Positions 49,475 to 59,352 of a stretch of 64,000 nt of DNA are shown piece by piece. Source of the DNA: Sulfurospirillum diekertiae (lineage in GTDB: Bacteria > Campylobacterota > Campylobacteria > Campylobacterales > Sulfurospirillaceae); NCBI RefSeq assembly GCF_002162315.1, contig NZ_CP021416.1, forward strand, positions 558,001-622,000. Direction: 5' to 3'. Numbering within the stretch: position 1 is the stretch's first letter; every line of letters starts with the position of its first letter. Below the pieces are notes generated by a model. It saw only the letters and a program-made list of their open reading frames with translations, was not told where the DNA came from and did not search any database. Position numbers and translations under genes: made by a program.

Positions 49475-50398
49475 ATGAATAATAGTATCTTTATATTCCC
49501 TGGCCAAGGTAGCCAAAAAATTGGTATGGGGAAAGATTTTTATGATCATTCACCGATTGCGAAAGAGATGATCGAAAAAGCAAGCCAAAGAGTTGAGATT
49601 GATTTTACAACACTTCTGTTTGAAGAGAATGATAGGTTAGATCAAACAGAGTTTGCACAACCTGCTATTTTATTAGTCAGCCTTATTGCACACCGTCTTT
49701 TTGTGGAACAGTGCAAAGTGATACCTAAAGTAGTTTTAGGACACTCCTTAGGTGAATTTTCTGCTTTGAGTGCAGCTAGCGCTATGGATTATTTAGATGC
49801 CGTAGAATTGGTACACCAACGCGGTCTTTTGATGAAAAAAGCGTGTGAAGGCATTAATGCTGGCATGATGGCGCTTCTTGGCTTAGATGATGCAACTGTT
49901 GAAAATCTTACATGTAAAGAGCGTGAACTGGGTAAAAAAGTTTGGGCAGCGAACTACAATGGTGATGGACAGATTGTGATTGCGGGAAATCGTGATGATT
50001 TAGTATCTTTAGAGTCACTTTTTAAAGAGGCAGGTGCAAAAAAATCGGTGCTACTTCCTATGTCTGTAGCAAGTCATTGTCCGCTTTTAAGCTCTGCTCA
50101 ACCAAAACTTGAAGCTTATTTAGATCAATGGCTGAAAGAGAGTTTTGCAATGCCTATCATCTCCAATGTAACCGCATCTGAGTACCAAAGCAAAGTTGAG
50201 GCTAAAATGCTTCTATCGCAGCAGCTTATTTCACCTGTAAAATATAAACAATCCATTTTATATGTAGAATCTTCAACGGACTCATTTATTGAATTCGGTG
50301 GCTCAGTGCTTAAGGGTCTTAATAAACGGATCACACAAAAGCCAACGTATAGTATTACCGATATGAAAAGTTTAGAAGAAGTGCTTGCACTTTTGTAA
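49475..50398 (+). CDS. fabD: Malonyl-CoA:ACP transacylase
   Basis: Loads malonyl onto ACP for fatty acid synthesis. 307 residues: FIFPGQGSQKIGMGKDFYD, the nucleophile elbow LGHSLGEFSALSAA with catalytic Ser, QRGLLMKKACEG (Arg for the carboxylate) and the late His in SVASHCPLL. ATG after AAAAGGTTAATCA. A TTTACATGTAAA copy at 49446-49457 lies in the leader and another, TTACATGTAA at 49908, is in the gene. Confidence 0.96.
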   Translation: MNNSIFIFPGQGSQKIGMGKDFYDHSPIAKEMIEKASQRVEIDFTTLLFEENDRLDQTEFAQPAILLVSLIAHRLFVEQCKVIPKVVLGHSLGEFSALSAASAMDYLDAVELVHQRGLLMKKACEGINAGMMALLGLDDATVENLTCKERELGKKVWAANYNGDGQIVIAGNRDDLVSLESLFKEAGAKKSVLLPMSVASHCPLLSSAQPKLEAYLDQWLKESFAMPIISNVTASEYQSKVEAKMLLSQQLISPVKYKQSILYVESSTDSFIEFGGSVLKGLNKRITQKPTYSITDMKSLEEVLALL

Positions 50399-50408
50399 AA
50401 GGAAGAAG

Positions 50409-51110
50409 ATGAAAATAGCTATTATGGGTGCAATGGTTGAAGAGATCACCCCACTTTTAGAATTTTTTGAGAAATATAAAACTATTGAGTTTGCCAAAAA
50501 TAGTTACTACACCACATCGTATAAAGGTATGGATTTAGTGATCGCTTACAGTAAGATTGGTAAAGTGAATGCTAGTTTGACAGCCTCAACGCTGATTGAA
50601 AAATTTGGAGCACAAAAGCTCCTTTTTTCAGGTGTCGCAGGTGCCCTGAATCCTTCATTAAAAGTAGGCGACTTGCTCGTAGCCACAAAGCTTGCTCAAC
50701 ATGATCTTGATATTACTGCATTCGGTCATCCTCACGGTTATGTTCCTGAAGGTTCTGTCTATGTTGAAACAGACAAAGCTTTGACTGTGTTGGCTCAAAA
50801 AGTTGCATCGGCTCAAAACATTAAATTGCTTGAGGGCATTATTGCCACGGGCGATCAATTTATTTGCGATGGTGTAAAAAAAGAGTGGATTCATTCGACA
50901 TTTAATGCGGATGCGACAGAAATGGAAGGTGCTTCAGTCGCTGTGGTTTGTGATGCGCTTAATGTTCCTTTTTGTGTGCTTCGTGCTATTAGTGATGCTG
51001 CGGATATGGACGCAGGATTTAGTTTTGATGAGTTCTTAGTGAGCTCCGCTAAAGAGAGTGCTCAGTTTATTATCGCGATGTTGGACGAACTCAGTTATGA
51101 TCGAAATTAG
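50409..51110 (+). CDS. mtn: 5'-methylthioadenosine/S-adenosylhomocysteine nucleosidase (probable aminofutalosine hydrolase)
   Basis: 233 residues from ATG 50409 (MKIAIMGAMVEEITPLLEFF) behind GGAAGAAG. Nucleoside phosphorylase-like core with FSGVAGALNPSLKVGDLLVA, GIIATGDQFIC, the ribose-binding Glu in DATEMEGASVAVV and catalytic Asp in AISDAADMD. In Campylobacterota this enzyme also cleaves 6-amino-6-deoxyfutalosine in menaquinone synthesis (MqnB role), known from relatives and not readable here. It overlaps ttcA by 14 bases. Confidence 0.93.
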   Translation: MKIAIMGAMVEEITPLLEFFEKYKTIEFAKNSYYTTSYKGMDLVIAYSKIGKVNASLTASTLIEKFGAQKLLFSGVAGALNPSLKVGDLLVATKLAQHDLDITAFGHPHGYVPEGSVYVETDKALTVLAQKVASAQNIKLLEGIIATGDQFICDGVKKEWIHSTFNADATEMEGASVAVVCDALNVPFCVLRAISDAADMDAGFSFDEFLVSSAKESAQFIIAMLDELSYDRN

Positions 51111-51852
51111 TAAACGCCTTTTACGCATCGCTGGGCGTACCAATGCACGCTATAACCTCATAAATGAGGGTGATAAAATTTTGCTAGGGCTCAGTGGTGG
51201 TAAAGACTCACTCAGCCTTGCACATGTTTTAAAACACATGCAACGTGTTGCTCCCTTTGATTTTGAATTTAAGGCCGTTACAATTGCTTATGGGATGGGC
51301 GAAGATCTTCAGGCTTTACACAACCATTGCATAGAGCATGAAATTGATCATGAAATTGTCGATACAAAGATTTTCGATCTTGCACAAGATAAGATACGGG
51401 AAAACTCCTCTTTTTGCAGTTTCTTTTCACGCATGAGACGAGGTGCTCTTTACACCTATGCTCTTGAGCATGGCTACCGTAAATTGGCTCTTGCGCATCA
51501 CTTAGATGATGCTGTGGAGAGCTTTTTTATGAACTTCTCACATAATGGGGCACTTCGCTCAATGCCACCTATTTATAAAGCACAAAATGGTTTATGGGTG
51601 ATTCGTCCACTCATTCATGTGCGCGAACGTCAACTACGGGATTGTGCCAATGATGCACATATGCCTATTATTGGAGATGAAGCCTGTCCTGCAATGCGTT
51701 TTGATGTCAAAATGCCCATTATGCGTGCTCGTACAAAAGAAATGCTTATTGGTATGGAAAAAGAGAATCCAGATCTTTTCATTTCACTGAAAAAAGCATT
51801 TGAAAATATCCAAACATCCAGTTTTAGTGATGTACGTTTTTTAGAGCAATAA
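51097..51852 (+). CDS. ttcA: TtcA-like tRNA 2-thiocytidine synthetase family PP-loop ATPase
   Basis: 251 residues from ATG 51097. PP-loop SGGKDS (33-38), LAHHLDDAVESFFMNFSHNG and IRPLIHVRERQLRD match TtcA. TtcA holds an Fe-S cluster with a CxxC before SRxRRG and a third Cys. Here the first motif reads FCSFFSRMRRG, so Cys107 is present but the second position is Phe110, and the third Cys is in EACPAMR. It may bind the cluster differently. It is likely a tRNA thiolation enzyme, with the exact nucleotide unproven. Confidence 0.85.
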   Translation: MIEISKRLLRIAGRTNARYNLINEGDKILLGLSGGKDSLSLAHVLKHMQRVAPFDFEFKAVTIAYGMGEDLQALHNHCIEHEIDHEIVDTKIFDLAQDKIRENSSFCSFFSRMRRGALYTYALEHGYRKLALAHHLDDAVESFFMNFSHNGALRSMPPIYKAQNGLWVIRPLIHVRERQLRDCANDAHMPIIGDEACPAMRFDVKMPIMRARTKEMLIGMEKENPDLFISLKKAFENIQTSSFSDVRFLEQ

Positions 51853-51892
51853 TATAACGGAATACATTTCTGCTTCAAAAAAGGCAAAGCGC

Positions 51893-51929
51893 AACGCAGG
51901 ATGCTAGGCTTTGCCTAACATCCTGCGTT
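51893..51929. terminator. Bidirectional hairpin between ttcA and recO
   Basis: Near-perfect 17-bp stem: AACGCAGGATG (51893-51903) with CATCCTGCGTT (51919-51929), an inner TAGGC / GCCTA pair and a TTT loop, with one C-A mismatch. It lies five bases from the recO 3' end and 40 bases past ttcA, so it probably terminates both convergent transcripts. Confidence 0.75.
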
Positions 51930-51933
51930 AAAA

Positions 51934-52566
51934 TCAAAATCCTTCCAATAAAATCTTCCAGAGTACATTGATTTGCTCATCATCAAGTGCTATGGTACTT
52001 TGTTCTTCAAAAAGCTGCTTTACATGTAAAAGATCAAAGGTTTGATTCCAAGCGCAGGTTTTATGTGCAGGTAAAAAACCTCGGATGAGTGTTAAATCTT
52101 CTAAGATAGGTTCTTCGCAATTAAAACAGATAAAATCATCGTGCAATCTTCCTTCATACTCTAAAAGCTTGATATACGCTTCGATGGCAATACGTTTAGG
52201 ATTTTGTATCTGCCAAATAGATGAACTCTGTTCTAAAAGATCAAAATAAAAACTATCAATGGTTCCTATATCTTTGAGATGTGTATAAAAAAGTCTGATG
52301 AACGGTTGCCAGATAAGCATACGCTCTCGTTGATTATTCCAAGGCGTCCCTAGGTGCATAATGGAGCGAAGCTGAGGCAGCGTTGATTTGATAGAGGGAA
52401 TCGCTTCAAAGTCTATTTTATAGCCTAAATGAATTGTGGAATGGCGAGCACCGTAAAATCTATAAACCGTTTTAATGCTATTTTGCGTTAAAATGGTGAC
52501 AATTAAATCTTCATCTTTTACGCGATTCAAATTGATAATATATCCTTGCATAAGGAATTTTAGCAT
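51934..52566 (-). CDS. recO: Recombination mediator RecO
   Basis: 210 residues. MQGYIINLNRVKDEDLIVTI with FYGARHSTIHLGYKI is the N-terminal OB-fold of the short Campylobacterota RecO. The central helical part and a Cys pair (FICFNCEEPI) follow. It helps RecA load on SSB-coated gaps with RecR. The frame opens at ATG 52566, but internal ATG 52551 (MQGYIINLN) is the commoner family start. It contains one TTTACATGTAAA (52019-52030) read as LLHVK. Confidence 0.8.
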   Translation of the reverse strand: MLKFLMQGYIINLNRVKDEDLIVTILTQNSIKTVYRFYGARHSTIHLGYKIDFEAIPSIKSTLPQLRSIMHLGTPWNNQRERMLIWQPFIRLFYTHLKDIGTIDSFYFDLLEQSSSIWQIQNPKRIAIEAYIKLLEYEGRLHDDFICFNCEEPILEDLTLIRGFLPAHKTCAWNQTFDLLHVKQLFEEQSTIALDDEQINVLWKILLEGF

Positions 52567-52791
52567 CTCTACATTTTCTTATTATTAAAATTTAAAATTA
52601 ATTCTAATAATTTATATTTTAAATTTAATTGACAATTAATTTAAAATATGATAAGAAAATAGATCAAACATCGAAAAATAGTGTTTTATTGAAAAATAAG
52701 TATTTTTAATGTATTATCCGCTCGCTTTTAGCTTAAAAATTTGTCAGATTTCGTCAGAATTTTGATGAAAATTCCACAAAAGGCTTGTGAA
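52567..52791. promoter_or_regulatory. AT-rich divergent region between recO and gltB with an imperfect palindrome
   Basis: About 225 bases, very AT-rich. An imperfect inverted repeat at 52616-52647 (ATTTTAAATTTAATT - GAC - AATTAATTTAAAAT, one bulged base) lies 145 bases before gltB. A TGTATTAT near 52710 could be a -10. It may carry nitrogen-related control of gltBD, but nothing identifies the regulator. Confidence 0.4.
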
Positions 52792-55700
52792 ATGGATCTT
52801 ATTACAGGATTTAAAGACAATTGCGGTTTTGGATTAATCGCAAACATAAAAAACATTCCAACCCATGAAAATGTTGAAGATGCAATTTGCGCATTAGAAA
52901 GAATGATGCACAGGGGCGCTATTGCTGCAGATGGCAAAAGTGGCGATGGTAGCGGACTCCTTTTCTCTATGCCTGCTGAGTTTATGAAAAAAGAGGCACA
53001 CAAATTAGGAGTAGATCTTCCAAAGCAATTTGCTGTTGCTATGATTTTTTTAACGACAGATGAACAAAAAAGAATTTTTGAAGAGACCTGTGAACAAAAC
53101 GATCTCAAAGTTCTTTTATATCGAGATGTTCCCGTAAAAACCAAAGCCCTTGGAAAATTAGCACTTGATTCACTTCCTCAAATCATACAAGTATTTGTAA
53201 CTTCTTCTTCCCTTGTTGCAACAAAACGTTTTGAAGCATTGCTATATCTTACTCGTAAAATAGTTGAAAGAAGACTTGCAAGTGAGCCTGATTTTTACAT
53301 TGCTTCTTTTTCAAGCAAAGTGATTTCGTATAAAGGTCTAGTGATGCCAACTTACATCAAAACCTTTTTCCCAGACTTAAGCGATAGTGATTTTAAAGCA
53401 ACGTTCGCACTTTTTCATCAACGCTTTTCGACCAATACACTCCCCAAATGGAAATTGGCTCAACCTTTTCGTACCCTTGCACATAATGGTGAAATAAACT
53501 CTATTTCAGCCAATCGTTTTAATACGCAGGTTAAAAGTGAGTGCATGAAGAGTAGTATCTTCTCTGATGAAGAGCTACAAAAACTTTATCCATTGACGAC
53601 GAATGATGTGAGCGATAGCGCTAGTTTAGACAATATGTTTGAATTTATGCTCATTAATGGATTTGACTTTTTTAAAGCGGTACGTTCGCTCATTCCTGCT
53701 CCATGGCAAAATGCACCTCATATGGACTCAGAGCTTCGAGCTTTTTATGAATTTTCAAGTATTAATTTCGAGCCGTGGGATGGACCTGCTGCCATTTCTT
53801 TAACTGATGGTCGCCATATTGCCTGTGTACTCGATAGAAATGGTCTCAGACCCGCTAAATATATTATTACAAAAGATGATCGTATCATCATCTCTTCTGA
53901 GTATGGTGTTTTAGATATTGAAGAAGACAATATTCTTGAACGAGGTAGATTACAAAGTGGTCAGATGATTGGTGTGGATCTTAAATTTGGTAAGATCATG
54001 AAAAATGATGACATTAATGATTACCTTAAAAGTTCTAATACGTATACTGAATGGCTAAACAAAGGGCTTGTTTACTTACAAGAATTTGTAGATATTCCTT
54101 TTTCAAAAACAACAGATTATATACGTGAGAATCTTGAAATAGAACAACGTTATTTTAACATTACCCAAGAAGTTAAAAATATGGTTATTGAACCAATGAT
54201 GAAAGATGGTAAAGAGGGTGTTGGCTCAATGGGTGATGACACGCCAATGGCTGCTTTCAGCCATGTCCAACGCAATTTTAGTGACTACTTCAAACAAAAG
54301 TTTGCACAAGTTACCAACCCTCCAATCGATCCTATTCGTGAAAAAGTGGTTATGAGTTTAAATACGAGCTTTGGCGAGATTCGCAATATTTTAGAAGAAA
54401 ATCAAGAGCATGCTATCCGTATTAAATCAATTTCACCGATATTGATGCAAGAAAAATTTGAACTCTTAGACTCTTTTGGGGATCCAAGCAAAGCACGTTA
54501 TAAAGATGAATATAAAAACCGCTACTTCTCAACCCTCTTTGAAGACAATCTTAAAGGAAGTTTGGAAGATTTGGCCTATGATATCGCTCAAGCCGTTAAA
54601 AATGAGGGTATTCGTATTATCTTCTTGGATGATCGAGGAATAAATACAAAACTCAAACCAATACCGATGCTTTTGGTTATTGGTCGTGTTAACCAAGTGC
54701 TTCTTGATGAAGGTATACGTTCATTGACTTCGATTATAGCAATTTCTGGAGAGGCACTTGATACACATTCGTGCTCATGTATGATTGGTTTTGGTGCAAG
54801 TGCTATTTATCCTTATTTACTCTACGGTACGATCTTAGATGAATGCAAAAAAAGTGAAATGGGCTCTTATGAGATTAGGACAAAACTCAAAAATGTGAAT
54901 CATGCTCTTGGGCAAGGACTTTTAAAAGTTATGTCAAAGATGGGTATTGCAACGCTTGCATCGTATCGAAATTCTGCACTATTTGATGTGTTAGGTCTTG
55001 GAAAAGATGTCGTCCATGAATGTTTTGACGGTGCGATTTCTCTTATACCGGGTCTTAGTTATGAGGACATTGAAGAGCGTTTAAGTCGTAATCATCATCA
55101 TGCGTATGAACTTAATATCACTAAAAAACTTTTCCCATTAGAAATTGGTGGATTTTATAAATATATTGATGGACAAGAGCACCATGACTATCATCCTCAT
55201 GCTATCCATGCGATTCATAAAGCTACGATGAGTGGTGAGAAAAAAGATTTTCAAGAATTTACGAAGCTCATCAATAGTCGTGGACTAAAGATGATTAGAG
55301 ACTTTTTTGAACTTAAATCCGATCGTGAGCCAATTGCGTTGGATAAAGTTGAGTCCAAAGAAGCTATTTTTAAACGTTTTTCAACCGCAGCCATGAGTTT
55401 GGGTTCCATCTCTCCCGAAGCCCATGAGGCTTTGGGTGAAGCGATGAATAAAATTGGTGGTATGAGTAACTCAGGCGAAGGTGGTGAATCACCTGAACGC
55501 CTTAAAAGTAATAAAAACTCACGCATTAAGCAGATTGCATCAGGTCGTTTTGGTGTTACTCCTGAGTATTTACGCTCTGCCACAGAAATTCAGATTAAAG
55601 TGGCACAAGGGGCAAAACCAGGTGAGGGCGGGCAACTTCCAGGGCATAAAGTAACGCCTCTTATTGCAAGTCTTCGTTACACCATTCCAGGAGTGACACT

Positions 55701-57081
55701 GATTTCACCGCCACCGCATCATGATATTTACTCGATTGAAGATTTGGCACAGCTTATTTTCGATATGAAACAGATCAATCCAGAAGCGATTATTACCGTG
55801 AAACTGGTTTCTACTGCGGGCGTTGGAACGATTGCTGCCGGTGTGGCTAAAGCGTATGCCGATAAAATTATTATTTCAGGCGGTGACGGTGGTACGGGAG
55901 CAGCGCCTCTGACATCAATTAAATTTGCGGGCAATCCTTGGGAAATTGGTTTGAGTGAGGCACATAATGCCCTTAAAGCAAACCACTTACGTGATAGTGT
56001 TCATCTTCAAACCGATGGTGGTTTAAAAACAGGTTTAGATGTTATTAAAGCTGCTCTTTTAGGTGCAGAGAGTTATGCGTTTGGAACACTTTCCTTAACG
56101 ATTATTGGGTGTAAAGTGCTCCGTGTTTGTCACCTAAACCGTTGTTCAGTAGGTGTTGCGACACAAGATGAAAAACTCCGAGAGCATTTTGTAGGAACGG
56201 TGGATAAACTCATCAATTTCTTCACACTTCTCGCCGAGGATGTGAGAGAAATACTTGCGCATCTTGGTTACACGAGGATGGAAGATATTATTGGGCGTAG
56301 TGATCTTTTAAGCGTTGTTGATGATGCCTTTGCTAAAAAATTTGATTTTTCTTCTATTCTCATGAGATTGGAAGGTCCAAATACCCACAATGGTAAATCC
56401 AATGATCCATTTGATAAAAATGAATTTGAAAAAGAGATTTTGAAAGATGTCTATAAAGTAATTGAAAATCCAGATGAAAAAATTGTGATGCATAAAAGTA
56501 TTTGCAATACTAATCGTAGTTTTGGAACACTCATCAGTGGTGAAATTGCGAAGTTTTACGGCAATAAAGGGCTCAAAGATGATAGCATCGTCTTTAGACT
56601 CAATGGTGTTGCTGGACAATCATTAGGGGCGTTTTTAGCCAATGGAATTAGCATCAACCTCAAAGGTACTGCAAACGATTATGTGGGCAAAGGTATGAAC
56701 GGTGGAAAAATCGTTATTGCCCCAAAATACCAAGGGCGAGGTTACTCTTGTGCTGGTAATACCTGTTTGTATGGCGCAACCGGTGGCAAGCTTTATATTG
56801 CTGGTAATGTAGGGGAACGTTTCTGTGTTAGAAACTCTGGTGCAACGTCTGTCGTTGAAGGTACGGGAGATCATGCGTGTGAATATATGACGGGTGGTGT
56901 GGTTGCCATTCTCGGTGATACGGGTGTGAATTTTGGCGCTGGTATGACAGGTGGTGTGGCATTTGTTTACGATGAAACACGTGATTTTATCGATAAACTC
57001 AACCAAGAACTTGTGATTGCAGAGCGTATTGATACGGATGATATGGATGAAGCACGTCACTTCTTAAAAACGCTTACTTAG
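52792..57081 (+). CDS. gltB: Glutamate synthase large subunit
   Basis: 1429 residues from ATG 52792 (AAAGG eight bases upstream); the frame is open from 52741. It makes two glutamates from glutamine and 2-oxoglutarate. The class II glutaminase domain is at the N-terminus, with the nucleophile Cys in FKDNCGFGLIANI (C11 after a short propeptide) and MMHRGAIAADGKSGDGSG. The FMN-binding synthase domain (KPGEGGQLPGHKV, IISGGDGGTGAAPLTS) has 3Fe-4S cysteines in CKVLRVCHLNRCSVG, and the C-terminal GXGXG beta-helix repeats read GMNGGKIVIAP and GATGGKLYIAGN. No TTACATGTAA occurs in its 4.3 kb. Confidence 0.97.
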   Translation: MDLITGFKDNCGFGLIANIKNIPTHENVEDAICALERMMHRGAIAADGKSGDGSGLLFSMPAEFMKKEAHKLGVDLPKQFAVAMIFLTTDEQKRIFEETCEQNDLKVLLYRDVPVKTKALGKLALDSLPQIIQVFVTSSSLVATKRFEALLYLTRKIVERRLASEPDFYIASFSSKVISYKGLVMPTYIKTFFPDLSDSDFKATFALFHQRFSTNTLPKWKLAQPFRTLAHNGEINSISANRFNTQVKSECMKSSIFSDEELQKLYPLTTNDVSDSASLDNMFEFMLINGFDFFKAVRSLIPAPWQNAPHMDSELRAFYEFSSINFEPWDGPAAISLTDGRHIACVLDRNGLRPAKYIITKDDRIIISSEYGVLDIEEDNILERGRLQSGQMIGVDLKFGKIMKNDDINDYLKSSNTYTEWLNKGLVYLQEFVDIPFSKTTDYIRENLEIEQRYFNITQEVKNMVIEPMMKDGKEGVGSMGDDTPMAAFSHVQRNFSDYFKQKFAQVTNPPIDPIREKVVMSLNTSFGEIRNILEENQEHAIRIKSISPILMQEKFELLDSFGDPSKARYKDEYKNRYFSTLFEDNLKGSLEDLAYDIAQAVKNEGIRIIFLDDRGINTKLKPIPMLLVIGRVNQVLLDEGIRSLTSIIAISGEALDTHSCSCMIGFGASAIYPYLLYGTILDECKKSEMGSYEIRTKLKNVNHALGQGLLKVMSKMGIATLASYRNSALFDVLGLGKDVVHECFDGAISLIPGLSYEDIEERLSRNHHHAYELNITKKLFPLEIGGFYKYIDGQEHHDYHPHAIHAIHKATMSGEKKDFQEFTKLINSRGLKMIRDFFELKSDREPIALDKVESKEAIFKRFSTAAMSLGSISPEAHEALGEAMNKIGGMSNSGEGGESPERLKSNKNSRIKQIASGRFGVTPEYLRSATEIQIKVAQGAKPGEGGQLPGHKVTPLIASLRYTIPGVTLISPPPHHDIYSIEDLAQLIFDMKQINPEAIITVKLVSTAGVGTIAAGVAKAYADKIIISGGDGGTGAAPLTSIKFAGNPWEIGLSEAHNALKANHLRDSVHLQTDGGLKTGLDVIKAALLGAESYAFGTLSLTIIGCKVLRVCHLNRCSVGVATQDEKLREHFVGTVDKLINFFTLLAEDVREILAHLGYTRMEDIIGRSDLLSVVDDAFAKKFDFSSILMRLEGPNTHNGKSNDPFDKNEFEKEILKDVYKVIENPDEKIVMHKSICNTNRSFGTLISGEIAKFYGNKGLKDDSIVFRLNGVAGQSLGAFLANGISINLKGTANDYVGKGMNGGKIVIAPKYQGRGYSCAGNTCLYGATGGKLYIAGNVGERFCVRNSGATSVVEGTGDHACEYMTGGVVAILGDTGVNFGAGMTGGVAFVYDETRDFIDKLNQELVIAERIDTDDMDEARHFLKTLT

Positions 57082-57218
57082 AACGCATATTAATGAAACA
57101 GCAAGCTTTAAAGCAACACAAATTTTAGATAATTTCCGCCACGCGGTAAGAGATTTTTGGATAGTGAGACCTAAAGATATGACGAAGGTACCACTCAATC
57201 CGGAGCAAGGAGACTAAG

Positions 57219-58601
57219 ATGCAAAATTTTATTAATGAAGAGAGATGCGAGCCTAGAAAACGCTCAAGCGGAGATAGAGTCAAAGATTTTAAAGAAATTT
57301 ATGAAGTTTTGAGTAAAGAAGATGCCTCTTTGCAAGCGGATCGCTGTATACAGTGTGGTGATCCTTTTTGTCATAGTAAATGTCCTTTGCATAACTACAT
57401 TCCTTTTTGGCTCAAAGCGACGAGTGCCATGAAGCGTGATCTTGCGTTTAATCTCTCCAATGAGAGCAATCCGTATCCTGAGATTACAGGGCGTATTTGT
57501 CCACAAGATCGTTTATGCGAAGGGGATTGTACCCTCAATGATGGGCATGGTGCCATTACGATTGGTGCGATTGAGACCTTTATTTCCGAAGAGGGCTTTA
57601 AAAAAGGTCTTAAACCTACTTTTCCAGGTATTACGACTAAGAAAAAAGTCGCGATTATTGGTGCAGGACCTGCGGGGCTTGCCTGTGCTACCTATCTTCT
57701 CAGAGCGGGTATTGCCGTCAGTATGTATGAGAGACAAAATAGGGCTGGCGGACTTTTAACGTACGGAATTCCTGGTTTTAAGCTTGATAAAGAAGTCGTA
57801 GCCCGTCGTGTGAGATGGCTTCAAGACGCCGGTATGACGTTACATGTAAACACAAATGTCGGTAAAGACATTAGCTTTGATGAGATTGCCCATAGCCATG
57901 ATGCACTCTTTTTAAGCATAGGGGCTGAAAATCCTCGTAAAGCCAATGTTGCCAATGAAAATGCACATGGTGTCTTTATGGCGATTGATTTTTTACGCTC
58001 AATTCAGAAAAAACTTTTCAATGAGAGTTACGATAAAAAATTTGAAGTCAAAGGTAAAAATGTTGTGGTCATCGGTGGTGGTGATACGGCAATGGATTGT
58101 TTACGAACGTCTATTCGTGAAGGTGCCAAAAGTGTGACTTGCCTTTATAGACGCGATAAATACAATATGCCAGGCTCTAAAAAAGAGTTTAAAAATGCGA
58201 TCGAAGAGGGTGCTGAGTTTGTCTATAACGTTACGCCAAAAGAGATTTTGGTAAACTCTGATGGACAAGTGATCGGTATTGATATGAACAAAACCATCTT
58301 GGGTGCAAAAGATGCCAACTGTCGTCAATGTGTTGAAATCGTTAAAGGTGGCGAATTTAGGGTTGATGCAGATGTTATTATTTTTGCTCTTGGATTTAGC
58401 CCAGCTGTTCCGACTTTCTTAGCTGAAAATGGCATTGAAGTTTCAAAAACGGGTGTCATTATGGTCAATAGTGAATATCAAACAACGAAATCAGGCGTTT
58501 ACGCAGGTGGAGATTGTAAGCGAGGTTCTGACTTGGTTGTTACGGCTGCAAAAGAGGGTAAAGAAGCTGCATTGCACATTATTAAGAAATTGCTTGGATA
58601 A
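57219..58601 (+). CDS. gltD: Glutamate synthase small subunit
   Basis: 460 residues. N-terminal 4Fe-4S cluster region CIQCGDPFCHSKCPLHNYIP and GRICPQDRLCEGDC, FAD Rossmann IGAGPAGLACATYL (~146-159), NADPH Rossmann VIGGGDTAMDCLRTS, and the C-terminal GVYAGGDCKRGSDLVVTA. It passes electrons from NADPH to GltB. ATG behind AAGGAGACTAAG. The 137-base gap from gltB holds no clear gene or terminator, so co-transcription is likely. Confidence 0.96.
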   Translation: MQNFINEERCEPRKRSSGDRVKDFKEIYEVLSKEDASLQADRCIQCGDPFCHSKCPLHNYIPFWLKATSAMKRDLAFNLSNESNPYPEITGRICPQDRLCEGDCTLNDGHGAITIGAIETFISEEGFKKGLKPTFPGITTKKKVAIIGAGPAGLACATYLLRAGIAVSMYERQNRAGGLLTYGIPGFKLDKEVVARRVRWLQDAGMTLHVNTNVGKDISFDEIAHSHDALFLSIGAENPRKANVANENAHGVFMAIDFLRSIQKKLFNESYDKKFEVKGKNVVVIGGGDTAMDCLRTSIREGAKSVTCLYRRDKYNMPGSKKEFKNAIEEGAEFVYNVTPKEILVNSDGQVIGIDMNKTILGAKDANCRQCVEIVKGGEFRVDADVIIFALGFSPAVPTFLAENGIEVSKTGVIMVNSEYQTTKSGVYAGGDCKRGSDLVVTAAKEGKEAALHIIKKLLG

Positions 58602-58604
58602 TAC

Positions 58605-59330
58605 GTGAGCTTTATTGAATCCGCATTGCAAGCCAATAGAGAGCTCTTTCAGCTTTTACATGTAAAAGGGTTGGAAGAGTCTCATTATCAATCTTTTGCG
58701 ATTGGTGCTGGAGGAGATTTGAGTTCAGGCATTGATCTCGTGGCAGAAAAAATTTTTATTCAACATCTTTTGCCATTTGGGACGATTGTCTCCGAGGAGA
58801 GTGGGGTGATTGAAAATCCTACCTCCTCGATTCGTATTGTACTCGACCCCATAGATGGCAGTGATAATCTGCTCTCAAATCTTCCTTATTATGGCACTTC
58901 TATTGCCTATTTTGAAAATGATAAATGCACTAAAGCGATTATTACTAATCTTGCAAATGGCGATATTTTTATCAAAGATGAAATGGGTTTGCGTCGTGGA
59001 AAATTAGAAAAAAATACCTTAAGTCCTGTTACATGTAATGCTTTTTCAAAGGTGGGAATTTTTGAGCGATCGTACTGTTCACTTAGGGTACATGACACGC
59101 TTAAAATTGCTAAAATCAAGTACCGCTCTCCAGGTGCTTTTGCCCTCTCACTAGCCTATGCACACGATGTTTCGTTTGTTTTGTATGAAGGTAAAATGCG
59201 CACGTATGATATAGAAGCGGGGCTATTTATGTGTGAGGATCTTTACACGTTTTGTGAAGGCGATATTTTCCTTGTAAGCAAAGATAAGGAAATTTTTGCT
59301 AGAATAAAAAGTTTATTTATAAGCAATTAG
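58605..59330 (+). CDS. Inositol monophosphatase family protein
   Basis: 241 residues of the IMPase/FBPase/CysQ superfamily. Metal-site motifs are FGTIVSEESGVIE, VLDPIDGSDNLLSNLPYYGTS and, at the C-terminus, YDIEAGLFMCEDLY (the D-x-x-A-G variant). The substrate could be inositol phosphate, PAP, fructose bisphosphate or histidinol phosphate; the sequence does not decide. GTG start four bases after gltD. It carries two TTACATGTAA copies (58656 and 59029). Confidence 0.85.
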   Translation: MSFIESALQANRELFQLLHVKGLEESHYQSFAIGAGGDLSSGIDLVAEKIFIQHLLPFGTIVSEESGVIENPTSSIRIVLDPIDGSDNLLSNLPYYGTSIAYFENDKCTKAIITNLANGDIFIKDEMGLRRGKLEKNTLSPVTCNAFSKVGIFERSYCSLRVHDTLKIAKIKYRSPGAFALSLAYAHDVSFVLYEGKMRTYDIEAGLFMCEDLYTFCEGDIFLVSKDKEIFARIKSLFISN

Positions 59331-59352
59331 CTTTAAAAGAGGATAAAAACTT

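Noticed and set aside
56308-57060. Antisense ORFs of 103 and 141 codons opposite gltB
   Set aside because: The sense strand is unmistakable gltB. The antisense products are His/Thr/Asn-rich, as expected from reversed glycine-repeat codons.
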